This document shows, in pieces, positions 1 to 10,934 of a DNA stretch of 42,645 nucleotides. Under the pieces are notes generated by a model. That model was given only the letters and a program-made list of their open reading frames with translations, was not told the origin of the DNA and did no database searches. The position numbers and the translations under genes were made by a program. Numbering within the stretch: the stretch's first letter is position 1; the number at the start of each line of letters is the position of its first letter. Source of the DNA: Fragilaria crotonensis (Eukaryota; Bacillariophyta; Fragilariophyceae; Fragilariales; Fragilariaceae); assembly GCA_022925895.1 (NCBI GenBank), contig JAKSYS010000545.1, forward strand, positions 1-42,645, given 5' to 3'.

Positions 1-771
1 CCAGCAATCCGATGAGGAATTTGTCTGAAGCATTTCTGGCGACCACCAAATGTTCTCAGTCAATGGTCCCGTCATGGCATTCGTCAACGACCGGACCATC
101 CAATTTTCGGAAATATCAGACGCAAACTGCTCCAAGGTCATTTCTCGAAAATTCAACCCAATGACAGCTTCTTGATCTGGCATTCTCAAAAAGTAATACA
201 GGGAAACCACCCGCTCTACCGGATTCCGAAAGAGTGCAAAGAGTCTTCCCTTATGATGCGTATCAAACAATTTGTCGCTCTCGTACATGCGGTGTGAGAA
301 CAACATCAACGATGCGGGAAGGTATGAGTCCAATCTCAGCGGCCCGTTGCAACCCCAATGGCGTCGATGTCAACATTGGCAAAGTTTCCAAATGGCTTGT
401 TGATGAGTTCCAATTGTTCATCCAGCTGATGTCCCGCTCCTTGTTCGCAGGCCACGACGCGGCCCATACACATGGACATTATTAATTTATGGTGGTGCCA
501 CCGAACGAGGAATGTGCCAATAAATGGGAGTGTCCATCATTCCAATCGGCAAGTCGTCGACGTTACGGTAGGCTTGATTGAAATCATGAGGGAGGAGGGA
601 GTTTTCGGCAATGTCATCGATTTTGCAATTTCCTTGCCTTCCAGGTGGGGGAAGGCTGTGACGGAGAAAGACGTAGAGGAGGAATAGCAGCATGCCGTAT
701 ATTAAATACTTGGTGCGATCTGGTTCGTCTTCCGAATTACTTGAGTTTGCCAGGCAGTGTCGTTTGAGCAT
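1..771 (-). CDS. Golgi-type sulfotransferase, 3' end outside window
   Basis: Type II membrane sulfotransferase (transfer of sulfate from PAPS to a carbohydrate or protein in the Golgi lumen is the family role). The ATG at 769-771 gives a short cytosolic tail, a membrane segment (YLIYGMLLFLLYVFL, about residues 23-37), a stem, then the 5'-phosphosulfate-type motif YWHIPRS. Further along is the 3'-phosphate-binding motif RLFALFRNPVERVVSLYYF, encoded near 195-250. The frame is broken at about 500 and 486 (each fits one base missing from a G or A run), near 365, and near 285. The protein runs off the window edge at base 1. Alternative: a recent pseudogene. Family assignment is firm from the two nucleotide-binding motifs; the substrate cannot be told. 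Confidence 0.75.
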
Positions 772-787
772 CCCACAGCTTTGAGTG

Positions 788-1488
788 CATAGAAATTGCA
801 GGCGTGCGCGTGCTGCTGCTAGTATTCCTGGAAATGTTGTTTTTTGGTCGAATGCTTGCTCGAATTCGACGATGAGTTGTTGTTTGATTGTTTGGAATAA
901 GGCAAATCTTCCAGGTCCATCGTTTTGCGACGAAGCTTTTCGTGATGTTCGGTGAGCATGTGCGATTCGTTGTGGTAGTTGATGGCCGTCCCGATTGATT
1001 TATCAGGAAGGGTGTGAAATCTACAGCATCAGGGTCAATGACATCAACCATGTGACCGCGAGAATCGGCATCGTCGTCCTCCTTGTGGACGTATTTGCCA
1101 TTATCGGCCTCGTCGTCCTCATCGTCTTCACCATTATTATTTTCCGACCTAGTGACTCCAGCAGTGAGTCTAGCTCTAGCATGCTGCAATCTTCTTCATC
1201 GTCGCGGTCATATTGCGATTGTGGATATTGTCGGCTCATTGCTCCTTGCTACTGGAAGAATTGGTACTCGGAGTGCTAAACAACGCCGGTAGTGGATTCT
1301 CTTCTCGTAAACGGCTTTGTTTGTTCTTCTTCCTTACACAGCGCACTCCTAGATTGATGGGGTGTGGCGTGGCTCGCACTTGACAGACGGGGACTGCAAC
1401 GGGACAAGGCAAGAAGACCAATGATCACAACGACGGCGCCTGAGAATGAGTATGCACCTGAAATTGCGGAGTCATGCAAAGAAGTCAC
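788..1488 (-). other. Unassigned acidic reading region, broken frames
   Basis: On the minus strand this stretch carries consecutive open segments with coding-like composition. One has a hydrophobic segment (SGAVVVIIGLLALS) near 1440. A downstream part begins MSRQYPQSQYDRDDEED (start at 1239), followed in another frame by a very acidic stretch (GEDDEDDEADNGKY). They can be linked only by frame changes, one at a GGG run near 980. It may be a small membrane-anchored acidic protein, or an extended 5' part of the sulfotransferase gene. I do not recognise a family. Confidence 0.3.
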
Positions 1489-1524
1489 GAGCGTGAAGAG
1501 CTGAGAGTTGTGCCATCAAAGGGT

Positions 1525-1561
1525 CATACGACTAGCACGTCATACGACTAGCACGTCATAC
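1525..1561. repeat. 16-bp direct repeat, 2.3 units
   Basis: CATACGACTAGCACGT occurs at 1525-1540 and 1541-1556 and partly again at 1557-1561. It is a short perfect tandem repeat at the start of the intergenic spacer. No function is inferred. Confidence 0.85.
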
Positions 1562-2460
1562 TTCACGCTTCCTACCAGCACAGTACTTCATACAGAACCC
1601 AGTACAAGTACAAGACTCACCTTTTGCGCCGCAGACCCGTATAATTGCACGGTAGATTCGAACGCGCAAACCGTCGCACATGCTACTAGCACTTCCGCTT
1701 CCTCTGCCTCTAGCGTAGCAGCCTGTACATTACCGAACTGTTCCATACTACAGCGCCGTGCAATACAAATACTGGTTGACAGTACCAGTACCCTGTATGA
1801 TAGTGCTATAATTCCAAGCCTCCTTGTTCCTTGTATGCATACTTGTACCGTCTTGAAAAAAGTACACACCCACACACACTCATCATACACCATATGTCAT
1901 ACGAACTGCCTTGTGCAATCCACAGTCCACCTAAAGTTAACGAAGCAAGAATTGCATGTCATCACCTCCTCACCATGTTGGTCAAGATGGTTCAAGATCT
2001 CGATTGTTTCTTGAGCTGCCGTATTTCCTCAAGAGGCTCTAGTAGACTTGTATGTAAGATCCCGAGTTGAAATCTTTGCTAGAGGAAATACGTCTGCAGC
2101 AAAATTCATAAAGTTACGGCTATATCGGTAAACACATAAACACACCGCTGGCAGATGTAGCGGGGCTCCACCATGTCTTTCATTTTGGTTGTCTTGTCCA
2201 CATTGAATTGCTTGTCATCCCCCATGTTTTCGAACGAGTTTCTTAACTACGGTAAATCGATACGAGGGTCGCTACGCATCCTTCTGAAATCATCATATCG
2301 GGTGCAATTAGCTACTTCTACCAGGCATGCTAATGCAACATAGTCGAGTAGATGTCTATTGTACAAACATCATAATGGGCATGGTTACTTCGGACCGTAT
2401 TTTGCAACTCCCTAGGATACACTATAACAACACAAACAAGCAAGTCAACCAACCACCTCC
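1562..2460. other. Intergenic spacer, no gene seen
   Basis: Low-complexity spacer rich in GTAC, AGTACC and CACACA motifs. A 168-codon open frame on the plus strand overlaps a 101-codon open frame on the minus strand, but both are Ser/Thr/Cys-rich and look like by-products of the repeats. I see no RNA gene. Confidence 0.6.
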
Positions 2461-2467
2461 ATCAGCA

Positions 2468-3782
2468 TCATTGAAACTCAAGCATAAACTTCTGACCAGT
2501 CATGGCATATTCATCCTTGACATCTACTTTCGTGAAGGCTTCGTCCTTGTCGTCGACTTCATTGTCGCCATCGTCCTTGTTGTCGTCTTCCGTGTAGGCT
2601 TCGTCCTTGTTGCCTTCGTCCTTGTAGACGCCTTCCGCGTAGTCATCTTCCTTCTTGCGGCGGCGGCGGCGGCGGGCTGTGAGCACCAACGCAACAATGA
2701 TCACGGCGACACCAGCAATACCTCCGACAATTCCACCAATGATGGCACCAGTGTTGGAATCGGCTGTTGGAGCGTCTTCTGATTCGATAGGAGCCAAAGC
2801 CATGCGGAGCGAAAATCTACCTCCGTTGTGTTCGCCTGGTCTTGCATCATGCGAGGCACTGCGTCCAGGCATGTGGTCAACAGAATCGCCAATTGTAAAG
2901 CGGAGGTTGCGGACTCGCGCATTGCCGAAGCGAAGCAACACTGTTCCACTTCCGACAAAAGGAACATTATTGAGGCCAGCGTAAAAAGAAGCCGGAAGGA
3001 TGGTTTGAATAGTGAAATCATATGGTCCATCTGGAGTAACTTCAGTCAATTTCTGAGGGCCAGCACTTGTAATCGCATCAAGGAAAGTTTGCCCTCGAGA
3101 ATAAGTCAGGGTTAAGACGGAGGAGATCTGAATGCCGCTGTTTGCCGGAATCTGGATGCGAATGGTCACGGGATCTCCTTGACAACCGGCGAAAGAATAC
3201 ATTCTTCAATGTATGGGTCCCACTGACAAGCGGTAAGCCCGTATTCAGTGCCAGCGGTCGGGTTATTTCAGAGGCAGCTTCGCGATCAACATCAATGTCG
3301 TTGACCTCGAAGCCTGAAGCGAGATTAATTTGACACGCACCTTTGCTCGTCAAAATTGTAGACAGTATCAGAAGCGTCGTTTATCAGAAGCACGCGTGCG
3401 AACGCACACGTCGAGATATCCCGTGAAGGATCGACGCCTGTCCTCCAAAGGCCGGACGAAGTGATGGTTTCTTGTTTAAAGAAAAGGCTTACAGCGCGAA
3501 GAGACTCAAAACAGTACTGATATCTTGTACCCGTGACGAAGGGAAGGTAGTAGGGTGACGCAGTCGATTTTAAAGATGTTGACGATGAATCTTCGGGAGT
3601 GTTGGGAACCCGGTAATTCAATAAGATCGTCAGCAAACCTGAACCAGTGCTATCAGGTGTCGCAGTAACATCTCCAACACGCCGGAGATACCACCAATCG
3701 GTGTCGAAAGACATGGCAGAGGCGAAGGTAAGTCCAATGACCAAAATGTTGAAAAACTTCATTGCGGCTGTCGTTTTCATGA
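2468..3782 (-). CDS. Secreted type I membrane protein, acidic tail
   Basis: Reads as one protein of roughly 430 residues split by two one-base shifts (near 3345 in an AAA run, near 3200 in a TTT run). It starts with a signal peptide (MKFFNILVIGLTFASA; Met at 3782 or 3764, a further upstream Met at 3822 is less likely). A Cys-containing extracellular region follows, then a glycine-zipper membrane helix (GAIIGGIVGGIAGVAVIIVA), a six-arginine stop-transfer block encoded by a CGG repeat, and a cytosolic tail made of degenerate Lys-Asp-Glu-Ala/Tyr repeats. No catalytic motif is visible. A distant resemblance to tectonic-type ectodomains was considered but is not supported well enough to name. Likely a cell-surface protein. 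Confidence 0.65.
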
Positions 3783-4084
3783 GCTTGCTTGCGTGGTGAC
3801 CACAATGATTTTTTATGATCATGAACAGTTTGGGATCGATTTTTCAGTTTGTTTCACATATGGAAACTACTGTTCATTCTACTACAATCACCATACAAGA
3901 GGTTGGTCACATCCCTGATATCGTCCAGCTGTGCAATAAATTCCTTGTGTGATGTAGTGCTAGTACTGGATTGGACAAGGCAGCAACACGCAACATTGAG
4001 ATGTTCAGTTTTCTTAACAATCACCGTACAGAAACTAATCTGGAATACGTCGTAGCCTTGACGTTGAGCGATGCCCAACGACAT

Positions 4085-4190
4085 GATTAATGGGATCGAA
4101 ATTGATAGTAATTCACTTCATTGTTAGTTGTGGTCATTTTCACTATGCATATGGCGCCATGAGATGAAAACGACTTCTTGGGAGAGAGCT
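4085..4190. repeat. Dispersed repeat copy (shared with 11540-11660)
   Basis: This stretch matches 11534-11660 in order: an ACATGATT start, an ATTGATAG/ATCGATAG block, TTCATTGTTAGTTG, GGTCATTTTC, a TATGCAT block, then GCGATGGAAACGACTTCTTG versus its variant here. Identity is patchy but colinear, so this is a diverged copy of an interspersed repeat. No coding capacity is seen. Confidence 0.6.
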
Positions 4191-4194
4191 TAAT

Positions 4195-4430
4195 ATCTAT
4201 ATATTTCGATATCTATTTAGAATCTATAATAAAAACATTTATGTTCATTTGTCCTTCAGCCCCGTCGTCGTCATGACCTTCAGAACTTTCACCAATCAGG
4301 ATGTTCGAAAGACATGTCTATATATTTCGATATCTATTTAGAATCTATAATAAAAACATTTATGTTCATTTGTCCTAAGCCCCGTCGACGTCATGACCTT
4401 CAGAACTTTCACCAATCAGGATGTTCGAAA
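4195..4430. repeat. Tandem duplication, about 120-bp unit
   Basis: Two adjacent near-identical units (about 4196-4310 and 4317-4430) share the block TATATTTCGATATCTATTTA through ACCAATCAGGATGTTCGAAA. They differ by TTCAGC versus TAAGC and GTCGTCGTC versus GTCGACGTC. The linker between them is GACATG. This is a simple recent duplication in an AT-rich spacer. Confidence 0.9.
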
Positions 4431-4880
4431 ACATGACGGTTCGCAAGATCGGCGCTGGCCCGGATACAAAATTTTTGATCGAATCTTGTTACCATTTTTA
4501 TGTACTCGAGTATTTCGAACGAATCTTTTGAGACAGTCTGTTCACTTTGTACTGCCTCCTACGTTGGAAACAAATTTTCCACGCACCCATAATACACGTA
4601 CAGCTGTTTGCACAATGAAATAACCCAACGTAGATCTTGGTAATTTTTGCACGTTAAAGCTTTTGCTAAAAGTAAAAATAGATTCGTACTTTCGGGTACT
4701 GAAAAAATAAACACAGTAATAGCATGTTGATTGATCATGGGGCATCAGCGGGTCAACGAAGCCGACACTGTGGCAAACTGACAACATGCCCTATATCATT
4801 ACCTTGCGCACTACCTTGAGGATTGAGCAACATGAGTGATGTTGTCAGTTTTCACATCACAACCCCACAATTTGCTATAA
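4431..4880. other. Intergenic spacer with a 13-bp inverted repeat
   Basis: No gene is supported. AAACTGACAACAT (4775-4787) and its reverse complement (4839-4851) are separated by 51 bases, just beyond the 3' end of the MetH fragment. This could be a foldback remnant. Confidence 0.5.
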
Positions 4881-4892
4881 TTTGGAGTGCCT

Positions 4893-6077
4893 TTATGTGA
4901 CTTTCTTTCGCTCGGTGAGTTTCTGTGCAGCAGCAAAATCTGACTCACAAGTCAAATCTAACATAACTTCTGTCGCATTCTCCATCTTGTTCAACACGAC
5001 GTTCTCGCTGGCTTCTCTCGATTCAGGGCCAAGCTCATCAATGCTAAGCAACTCCAACGCATTAACTATACCCACGTCCATACCAGCAGCAGCCTCCAAG
5101 ATGACATGATGTAAGAACACTGAGTGAATCGATTCGCGAATCTTTGTCACGCCGCGGAAGCCGTACGACAAGTTGCTGATACGAGCAGAAATCTTCACAT
5201 ACGGACATTCTTCCTTAATTATCTTTGTAGCATTAATATAGTTAACAGCAGAATAAAGTTAACGCCATAGTTGTTGTGCTCCTCCAAACCAGTGCCGATC
5301 GTCAACACGTTGGGATCAAAGATGATATCCACAGGAGGAAAGCGGACTTTGTTCACAAGCATGCCATAACTGCGCTTACAGATGCGTAGCTTTTCATCCT
5401 CTGTCGCGGCCTGACCTTCCTCGTCGAACGCCATCACAACAACAGCGGCTCCATGCTTCTTCAGCAATGTCGCATGCTCCTTGAACAACTCACTCCTCGC
5501 CGACCTTCAACGAGATCGAGTTGATTATGCACTTCCCTTGGCACCACTTCAACCCAGCAAGAACAATGTCGAACTTCGACGCGTCCAACATGAACGAAAC
5601 CTTCGCGATCTCAGGCTCAGCAGTCACGGCGATCTTCACAAACGTCTGCGTCGCCGCGAGTCCATCAAGCATACAGTCATCGACATTCTTGATGTCAATC
5701 ACGTGTGCTCCATCCTCAACTTGTTTCTTTGCAATATCCATGGCAGCTCCAAAATCACCAGCCATCATGACCTTCTTGAACTTAATAGAGCCCCTCAGGC
5801 TGCATCGCTCACCCACGTTCAAGAACGGCCTGCCGTGCTGGTTATGCACGTCCTCAACTACATGATCCTCAAGACCTGACAGCCACATCTTCGGACGACC
5901 CACGTCAGGAAGCTTGCTGCGAGGCTTGAAGTTCGCAGCCATCTCGCGGATTGCCTTGATGTGAGGAGGTGTCGACCCACAACAACCAACCACCATGTTC
6001 AGCCACCCTTGACGGAAAACACATCGTTGTGCTGCACCATTGCATCCTCGGGCATGTCGTCGTATGGCAGGTTTCAC
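4893..6077 (-). pseudogene. metH: Methionine synthase (MetH) fragment, broken
   Basis: Cobalamin-dependent methionine synthase transfers a methyl group from methyl-tetrahydrofolate to homocysteine. Only the middle survives. In order: the end of the homocysteine domain with its zinc-ligand pair (VVGCCGSTPPHIKAI), the linker (LSGLE, LNVGERC), and much of the pterin-binding barrel ([81 protein letters not shown]). The cobalamin and activation domains are absent: a stop comes soon after the barrel at 4893. Disruptions are a shift near 6015, a one-base insertion near 5488, and a 17-base partial duplication near 5235-5255 (GTTAACTTTATT/GTTAACTATATT). The 17-base insertion and double truncation argue for a real pseudogene or a retained gene piece, not just sequencing error. 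Confidence 0.8.
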
Positions 6078-7918
6078 CTCTGAGAATCCTGGCGCATGGT
6101 ACGGTATACATTCTACATAAGATGGAAATTATTTCGTGTGTGACGTCATCTTTCTAAAACATTGTCGTGCTGAAAGCAAGTGTTTCACAATGAGATTGCT
6201 TGCCGTCGTTTGCAACAGATGCACTCTTTAAACAACCCAGCCCTGACAGCAACCTTCCAAATACTCCCAAGAAAGGTTCTATGTAGGCTGGGTTGTTTAT
6301 CTCCATGTCTGACACATGAATTTACACTGTTGTGCTCAGGGCTGTCGTGTTCAGCGATGCAACACAACATACGGCTAACAAATGTTGAATTCTTTGCTCC
6401 CTGGCTCCACATGAGTGGATGCATTGAGGCAGCTTGGTTGCTTGATGTTTATGCTCTTTGGTTTCAGCCAACTCCTCAATTAGCTTTTGCAAAGTTGAGT
6501 TCATGTCGGTGACTCTCCTTGGCAAATTCACATCGTGTTGGAGCATTATGTACGGAGCATTATGTACTGCCCATGATGATGCTATACGCTATACACCGAT
6601 ACGGCAGTCAATTGGTTTCTGGAGTTTCACATCAAGTGGCCGCTTCATCTCCATAACTGGACCGGCCAATGCGTACCGAGCACCAAGTTTTGATCGAAGT
6701 CTTGCTATCTCGCCAATGCAACAATCCAGCCAATTTTGTTTTAATGTCTTCATTGTTGCGCTACTTCCTACCACCATATCATTCTTAGAGGTTGAACTAA
6801 TAATGTGTCAGGCATCTTTTAATAATTGGCATCGTCGTTGTTAATGTTGCTTCCTTTTTCGTCTTCTGCAGGCATTGCAAGGTCGCTCACAACTGGCCGC
6901 TTTTTCTCGTTCGTTCTCCCAGCATGGCATGTCGTCTCGGCTTCCATATTTGCCTCAACCTCTTGAAGTCATTCCCATGGGGTCTGATCATCTAGTGACT
7001 TTGAGTGGATGATTCAGCTGACGTCAAGACAAACACGTCGTTCCTTTTGAGAAGAAGGGCATCGCTTCACCACAATAGAGGAGGAGGATTGCCCTTCCTG
7101 GCGTCACTGCAACAATCGCTTCAAAAATATACTTCTTGATCCATGGCTCATCCACCTACTACAATGGACGACAATAAACAAAGGATTTGCATGGCAGCTC
7201 GGTCACAGACCACAATTGATGAACGGCTTCTCGCATACACTGTACTCGGGGAACTTGGTCACAAAGTCCATTGGGAGCCGCACTGGGTTTGGCGGATATT
7301 GTAGCAGTTCTTGGAATACTGCTGCCGGTAGTGCTCTGAATACTGAATAGAGTCTTTGTGGTTGTCGCTCCTCTTGATGATGATCATGACCGCAATTACT
7401 GTGTGAATCAACATTCCACCATGTCATTTGGCCAGAGTAGAAATTCCGTTCTCAACAATCGTTCCTGTGCAAGCACGACAGCCAGCAGCCTTTGCTAGCA
7501 CCTTGTCCTGCCCCTTCTTGTAAAACTACGCTTCTATGATGACGGTCCCAGTGGGGCCTGTAAGCTCGGGATAAAGTGGATCCAAACGTAGTGATTAGTG
7601 AGTGACCCGCACAACACAGACCACAGATCCGAGCTGAAGGTTCATTCTTCCTTACCACGCCACATTCGTGATGTGGTGAAGGAGCTACTATTCCCGTCGT
7701 TTCATAAGACCTGGGTTAGCCGGTATGAAGTCTGCGTCAAACATGAAGTTCAAGAACCATACAATAATGAAGTGCGATGGCGATGATTGATGCTACATTG
7801 ACGACAACAACATCCTGATCGCAAAACAATTTGGACGAAGATTTACTATGGGATTTTGTGATCGTGGTATAAATTCTACATTGATGTACGCCAGGACGGT
7901 TCAGGGTGAAACCTGCCA
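6065..7918. mobile_element. Candidate DNA transposon with ~30-bp inverted ends
   Basis: The left end (6062-6094, GTATGGCAGGTTTCACC...TCCTGGCG) is repeated inverted at the right end (7889-7921): 17 bases match exactly and most of the next 16 match with a small gap. With ends at TGGCAGG, a TA dinucleotide flanks both sides (6063-6064 and 7919-7920), as for TA-targeting elements. The interior has only fragmentary minus-strand open frames (for example 6589-6777 and 6322-6546, a likely coiled coil; 7203-7427), none matching a transposase I know. The two flanks belong to different things (MetH fragment on the left, retroelement on the right). Either a non-autonomous element or a decayed autonomous one. 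Confidence 0.5.
6229..6299. repeat. Perfect 14-bp inverted repeat (hairpin)
   Basis: TAAACAACCCAGCC (6229-6242) pairs with GGCTGGGTTGTTTA (6286-6299) across 43 bases. Inside the loop AACCTT (6251-6256) and AAGGTT (6273-6278) can pair as well, giving an extended stem. It lies near the left end of the candidate TIR element and may be a subterminal structure. Confidence 0.7.
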
Positions 7919-7925
7919 TACCCAC

Positions 7926-8650
7926 TCAATGTCGCGAAGAGGGAATTCCGCTCCGTCGGTGATGCGCTCCGAGGAAGCCGACCAGAGGGGATGGCGCGAG
8001 AGCAGCGGTGCCAGGATGTGAGCCGGCCGGAATTCCGAGCCGGGCGAAATCGTCGAAAAAAGGTTGCGCAGCGAGGGCAGCACGTAAGTCCCCTGAGTAA
8101 GGTCTAATGACGGCGAGATTGTTGGCGGCGGCAGCCGGCGTCCATTCGAAGACGAAAAAGGTGGGATGCGTAAATGGTGGGGGGGGGCGTCGAGAATCGC
8201 GCGGAAAACGTCCGGGAGGGTCGACAAAGAAGGTAACGGCAGGAAAATGACGCCGCAAGGCAAACGAGGGAGGGGAACAAGCGACTTACGTGGGGTGGGT
8301 GCAGGTTGCGGCGTCGTCCGTATCGTAGCAAAAGGACGCGTAAGTGTCGCAGTGGGGGCTGGTGGCGCATCCGTCTTGTGCGTCGTCGTCCGGATCGTAT
8401 CAAAACGATGCGTCAGTGTCACAGCGGATGCTGATGTCGCTGTCGCCGTTGCATGGGACGTCGGACGAGCGGAAGAACAAGGCGATTTCGAACGAGCTGG
8501 AGCGCCCGGCGACGTAGTGCGAGCACTCGTACGGGCGAGTGAAGCGAGCGGTGGGGCCGCCGGGAGGAGACCGTTGGCCCCTGCGACGTGGCGGTGGTGG
8601 TCGACCGTGGCCCATGGCAAAGCATACAACCCTGCCGCGGCCGAGTGTGG
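7926..8650 (-). pseudogene. 5' part of a retroelement pol gene, truncated
   Basis: Minus-strand frames that follow the gag-like gene in the same direction. Near 7930-8060 they read FRPAHILAPLLSRHPLW and DGAEFPLRDI. This resembles the lead-in to the reverse-transcriptase domain of a gag-pol family I recall from diatom genomes, in which a phrase of this kind precedes the RT palm. No RT catalytic YxDD region is present. Similarity stops at 7922, exactly at the inverted end of the 6065-7918 element. At least two frame changes occur within it. GC content is visibly higher than in the neighbouring spacers. The assignment rests on recalled family patterns. Confidence 0.4.
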
Positions 8651-8657
8651 AAGGAGT

Positions 8658-10907
8658 TCATTGTGAGCTTTGCCTACATTCGTGCGGGAGCGTCCACGTT
8701 TCCTTTGGTAGGAAATTGTACGCAGTATCGGGGTCTCCTACTAGTTTGGGTTTCTTTGCTGCGTCTGCTGGCTGCCGACTTGGCATGCGTGCCCTACAGG
8801 ACTCGATCCATTTCCCAAGTGCGGTCGACTGCTCGCCAGTCAAGGCCACATGCGACGCCCGGAAAAAGCAAGATTCGTTGCACACGCCGTTCAGGTGGTA
8901 GCGGCAGCAAAGATTCGGGACTGGCGCCTCCTTGGCGTGGTCCAGAAACACGCCAAACGTCCCGACTCGTGATCTTGAAAAGGCGTCCACTGGGGTTTCG
9001 GACTGTGCTCGTCGGGTAGGAGCTCCCGCCCTTGCCCGATGCGCCTCCTCCGCTCGTCGCCGCGCGCGTTGCGTCCGCAGGACCTAGTTTTGCCTTTAAG
9101 TACGGACACAACGGAGGAAGGAACATGCCATCTTCCAGGTGCTGCCGCTCGGCCTGGAAATCGAATAAGGTCGTGTTGACCGCGTCGATGTGTCCGCAAC
9201 TGGCGCAGGATGTGAGATGATACTGCTGGATGCGTTGTTCGACGAACCACCCGAGGCGGCTCGGAGCCTGTAGCGTCCTCAAAGGCAAGACGTCTGAGAT
9301 TTGCGACCGTGGTACCACCTGTCCGGGTTAAGAAGTGTACCCACGAACCCAACATCAGCGTGATCGGCGCTGCCGATCCGAATATTAGCTCCGTCACGCC
9401 TGCCATATTCTCGAACAGTTCGGCCAGGGCGCGAAAGTCACAAGGCACCACGTGGATACGAGAGTCAGCTTCTTAATGTCCTTATCCGACAGGCCCGTGG
9501 TCGAATCGGCCACCTTCAGCTGCATCCTCATTAGGTCGTCCACGGCGTCGGAGTCGTCCGCCCCACCCGTCAGCGACTTCTTCTCAAGGGGCTGAGGGCC
9601 GCACGAGAACAAGCTGAACGCTTCGGGCCGATCGTTCGTGGTTGCAATAAAGGATGCCATCCGCACTGCCGAGCAGAAACCGGATGGCAACCATACGACA
9701 AGCCCCCAGCGGGTCTTCAGGTGGTGATGCAAGTGCTGAGCCACGTAGGCTGCGTTCGTTAGCCCCAATATCTCCGTGTAAGTCTCCACCGGCAACGATC
9801 TCGACGCTCCTTCACCATCCCTCTCCGATGCGAACAAGATCATTTGTTGGGTGGTGATCGGGAAGGCGTCGAACCTTTCTTCGGTGCTGTCGTCGCGGCT
9901 CCTTTCGCAGTCGCTTGGATCGCGAGCGCGTTCGCTAAGTTCGTCCACACTTCAGCCCCCACCGCGTCGACTCCGCGGGGGGCGGCCTCGCGAGCTGGGG
10001 AGCTCTCCTGCGCCGGCGTGGCAAGGGTCGGCAACAAGTAACGTCGATGGATGCCGCTCGCCCACCGATCCACTCGCTTGCTAAATGCGAGGCCCGTCCC
10101 GACTCTTCGCGCCTCCTTGGAATACTGTGGCTCGTTGGGTCGCATGATTCCAAAGCCAGATCGGGACGTATGCTGCCTTCTTCGCCACAGGGACTCGACC
10201 GGATCATGACCGGCCGCTCGCGCTCTCTTCCTGATCGCGTCGATCGCTTTGAGACAGAGCTCGCCCGCGTCCGACGTGTATGCCCTCATCAGTGCGGCCA
10301 CGAGGAAACCCGGGAGCGGGATTACGTTAGGCAGCACGATAGCGCTCCCACTCCCGCCTCCGGGTCGATGTCGTCGTTGTCCTCGTCGCTGTCCGTGAAC
10401 AAGTCGGTGTCGTGTCTTTTGGTTTCTTCGTTTTCTTGGCGCCTTTCTTCGCTTTTCCTTTACCTTTCGTCTGTCCTTTCGTTCCTCCCAGAAGCTCCTT
10501 AGCTTTAGGGTGAGTAAGTGCGACGTCCCCATTTCCGACCAATGGACCATTCTAGACCACTCGTAATTGAACCCGGTCTGTTTGTCGTACGTCCCCGTTT
10601 GACTGAGTACCACGGTAGCGGCGGTACTGCCGGCACCAATGAGCGCCCAAATGTCTGCGTCGTCGTCGTCGTCGATATCGTCGTTTCCATCCTGATGGAC
10701 ATGGTGGATCATTTGGAAATCGCCGCACTCGTGAGCGATGAGATGTCCAATTTTGGGGGAGCAAAACCGTCGAGAACCCGCCACGGTGTTAAGTGCCTGA
10801 GCGTGACGGTCTGCAAACGTGTCGACGGCGTCCCATTGATCGAGATCCTGATAAACGTCCGCCCATGTCTTAGTTGTGTCATCATCGTCGTGCTCCGAAG
10901 TCGTCAT
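8658..10907 (-). CDS. Gag-like retroelement protein with CCxxHxxxxC zinc motif
   Basis: A minus-strand reading region from ATG 10907 with several frame changes (near 10540, 10400, 10320, 9840, 9450, 8990). Features in order: an acidic N-terminus with an Asp run, a Lys-rich basic stretch (KGKGKAKKGAKKTKKPK), a central helical region (MDELSERARDP onward), FVEQRIQQYHLTSCASCGHIDAV, and near the C-terminus a Cys/His cluster CCRYHLNGVCNESCFFRASH. The last resembles nucleocapsid-like zinc fingers of gag proteins. Followed by the pol start at 7926-8650, so the two form one truncated retroelement. No LTR could be matched to it. A host gene with a zinc finger is the alternative but is less likely. Confidence 0.5.
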
Positions 10908-10934
10908 GTCAGGTCTCTAGGCGGGCCAATTTAA

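Noticed and set aside
1508-2014. 168-codon plus-strand open frame as a gene
   Set aside because: Ser/Thr/Cys-rich translation of repeat DNA, equally open on the other strand, with no motif.
2468-3782. Tectonic-family assignment for the signal-peptide protein
   Set aside because: Resemblance is limited to general Cys and hydrophobic patterns; the characteristic Cys spacing could not be matched.
8166-9019. Plus-strand open frames of 120-166 codons
   Set aside because: They are antisense to the gag/pol reading region and reflect its high GC; Arg/Gly/Val-rich without motifs.
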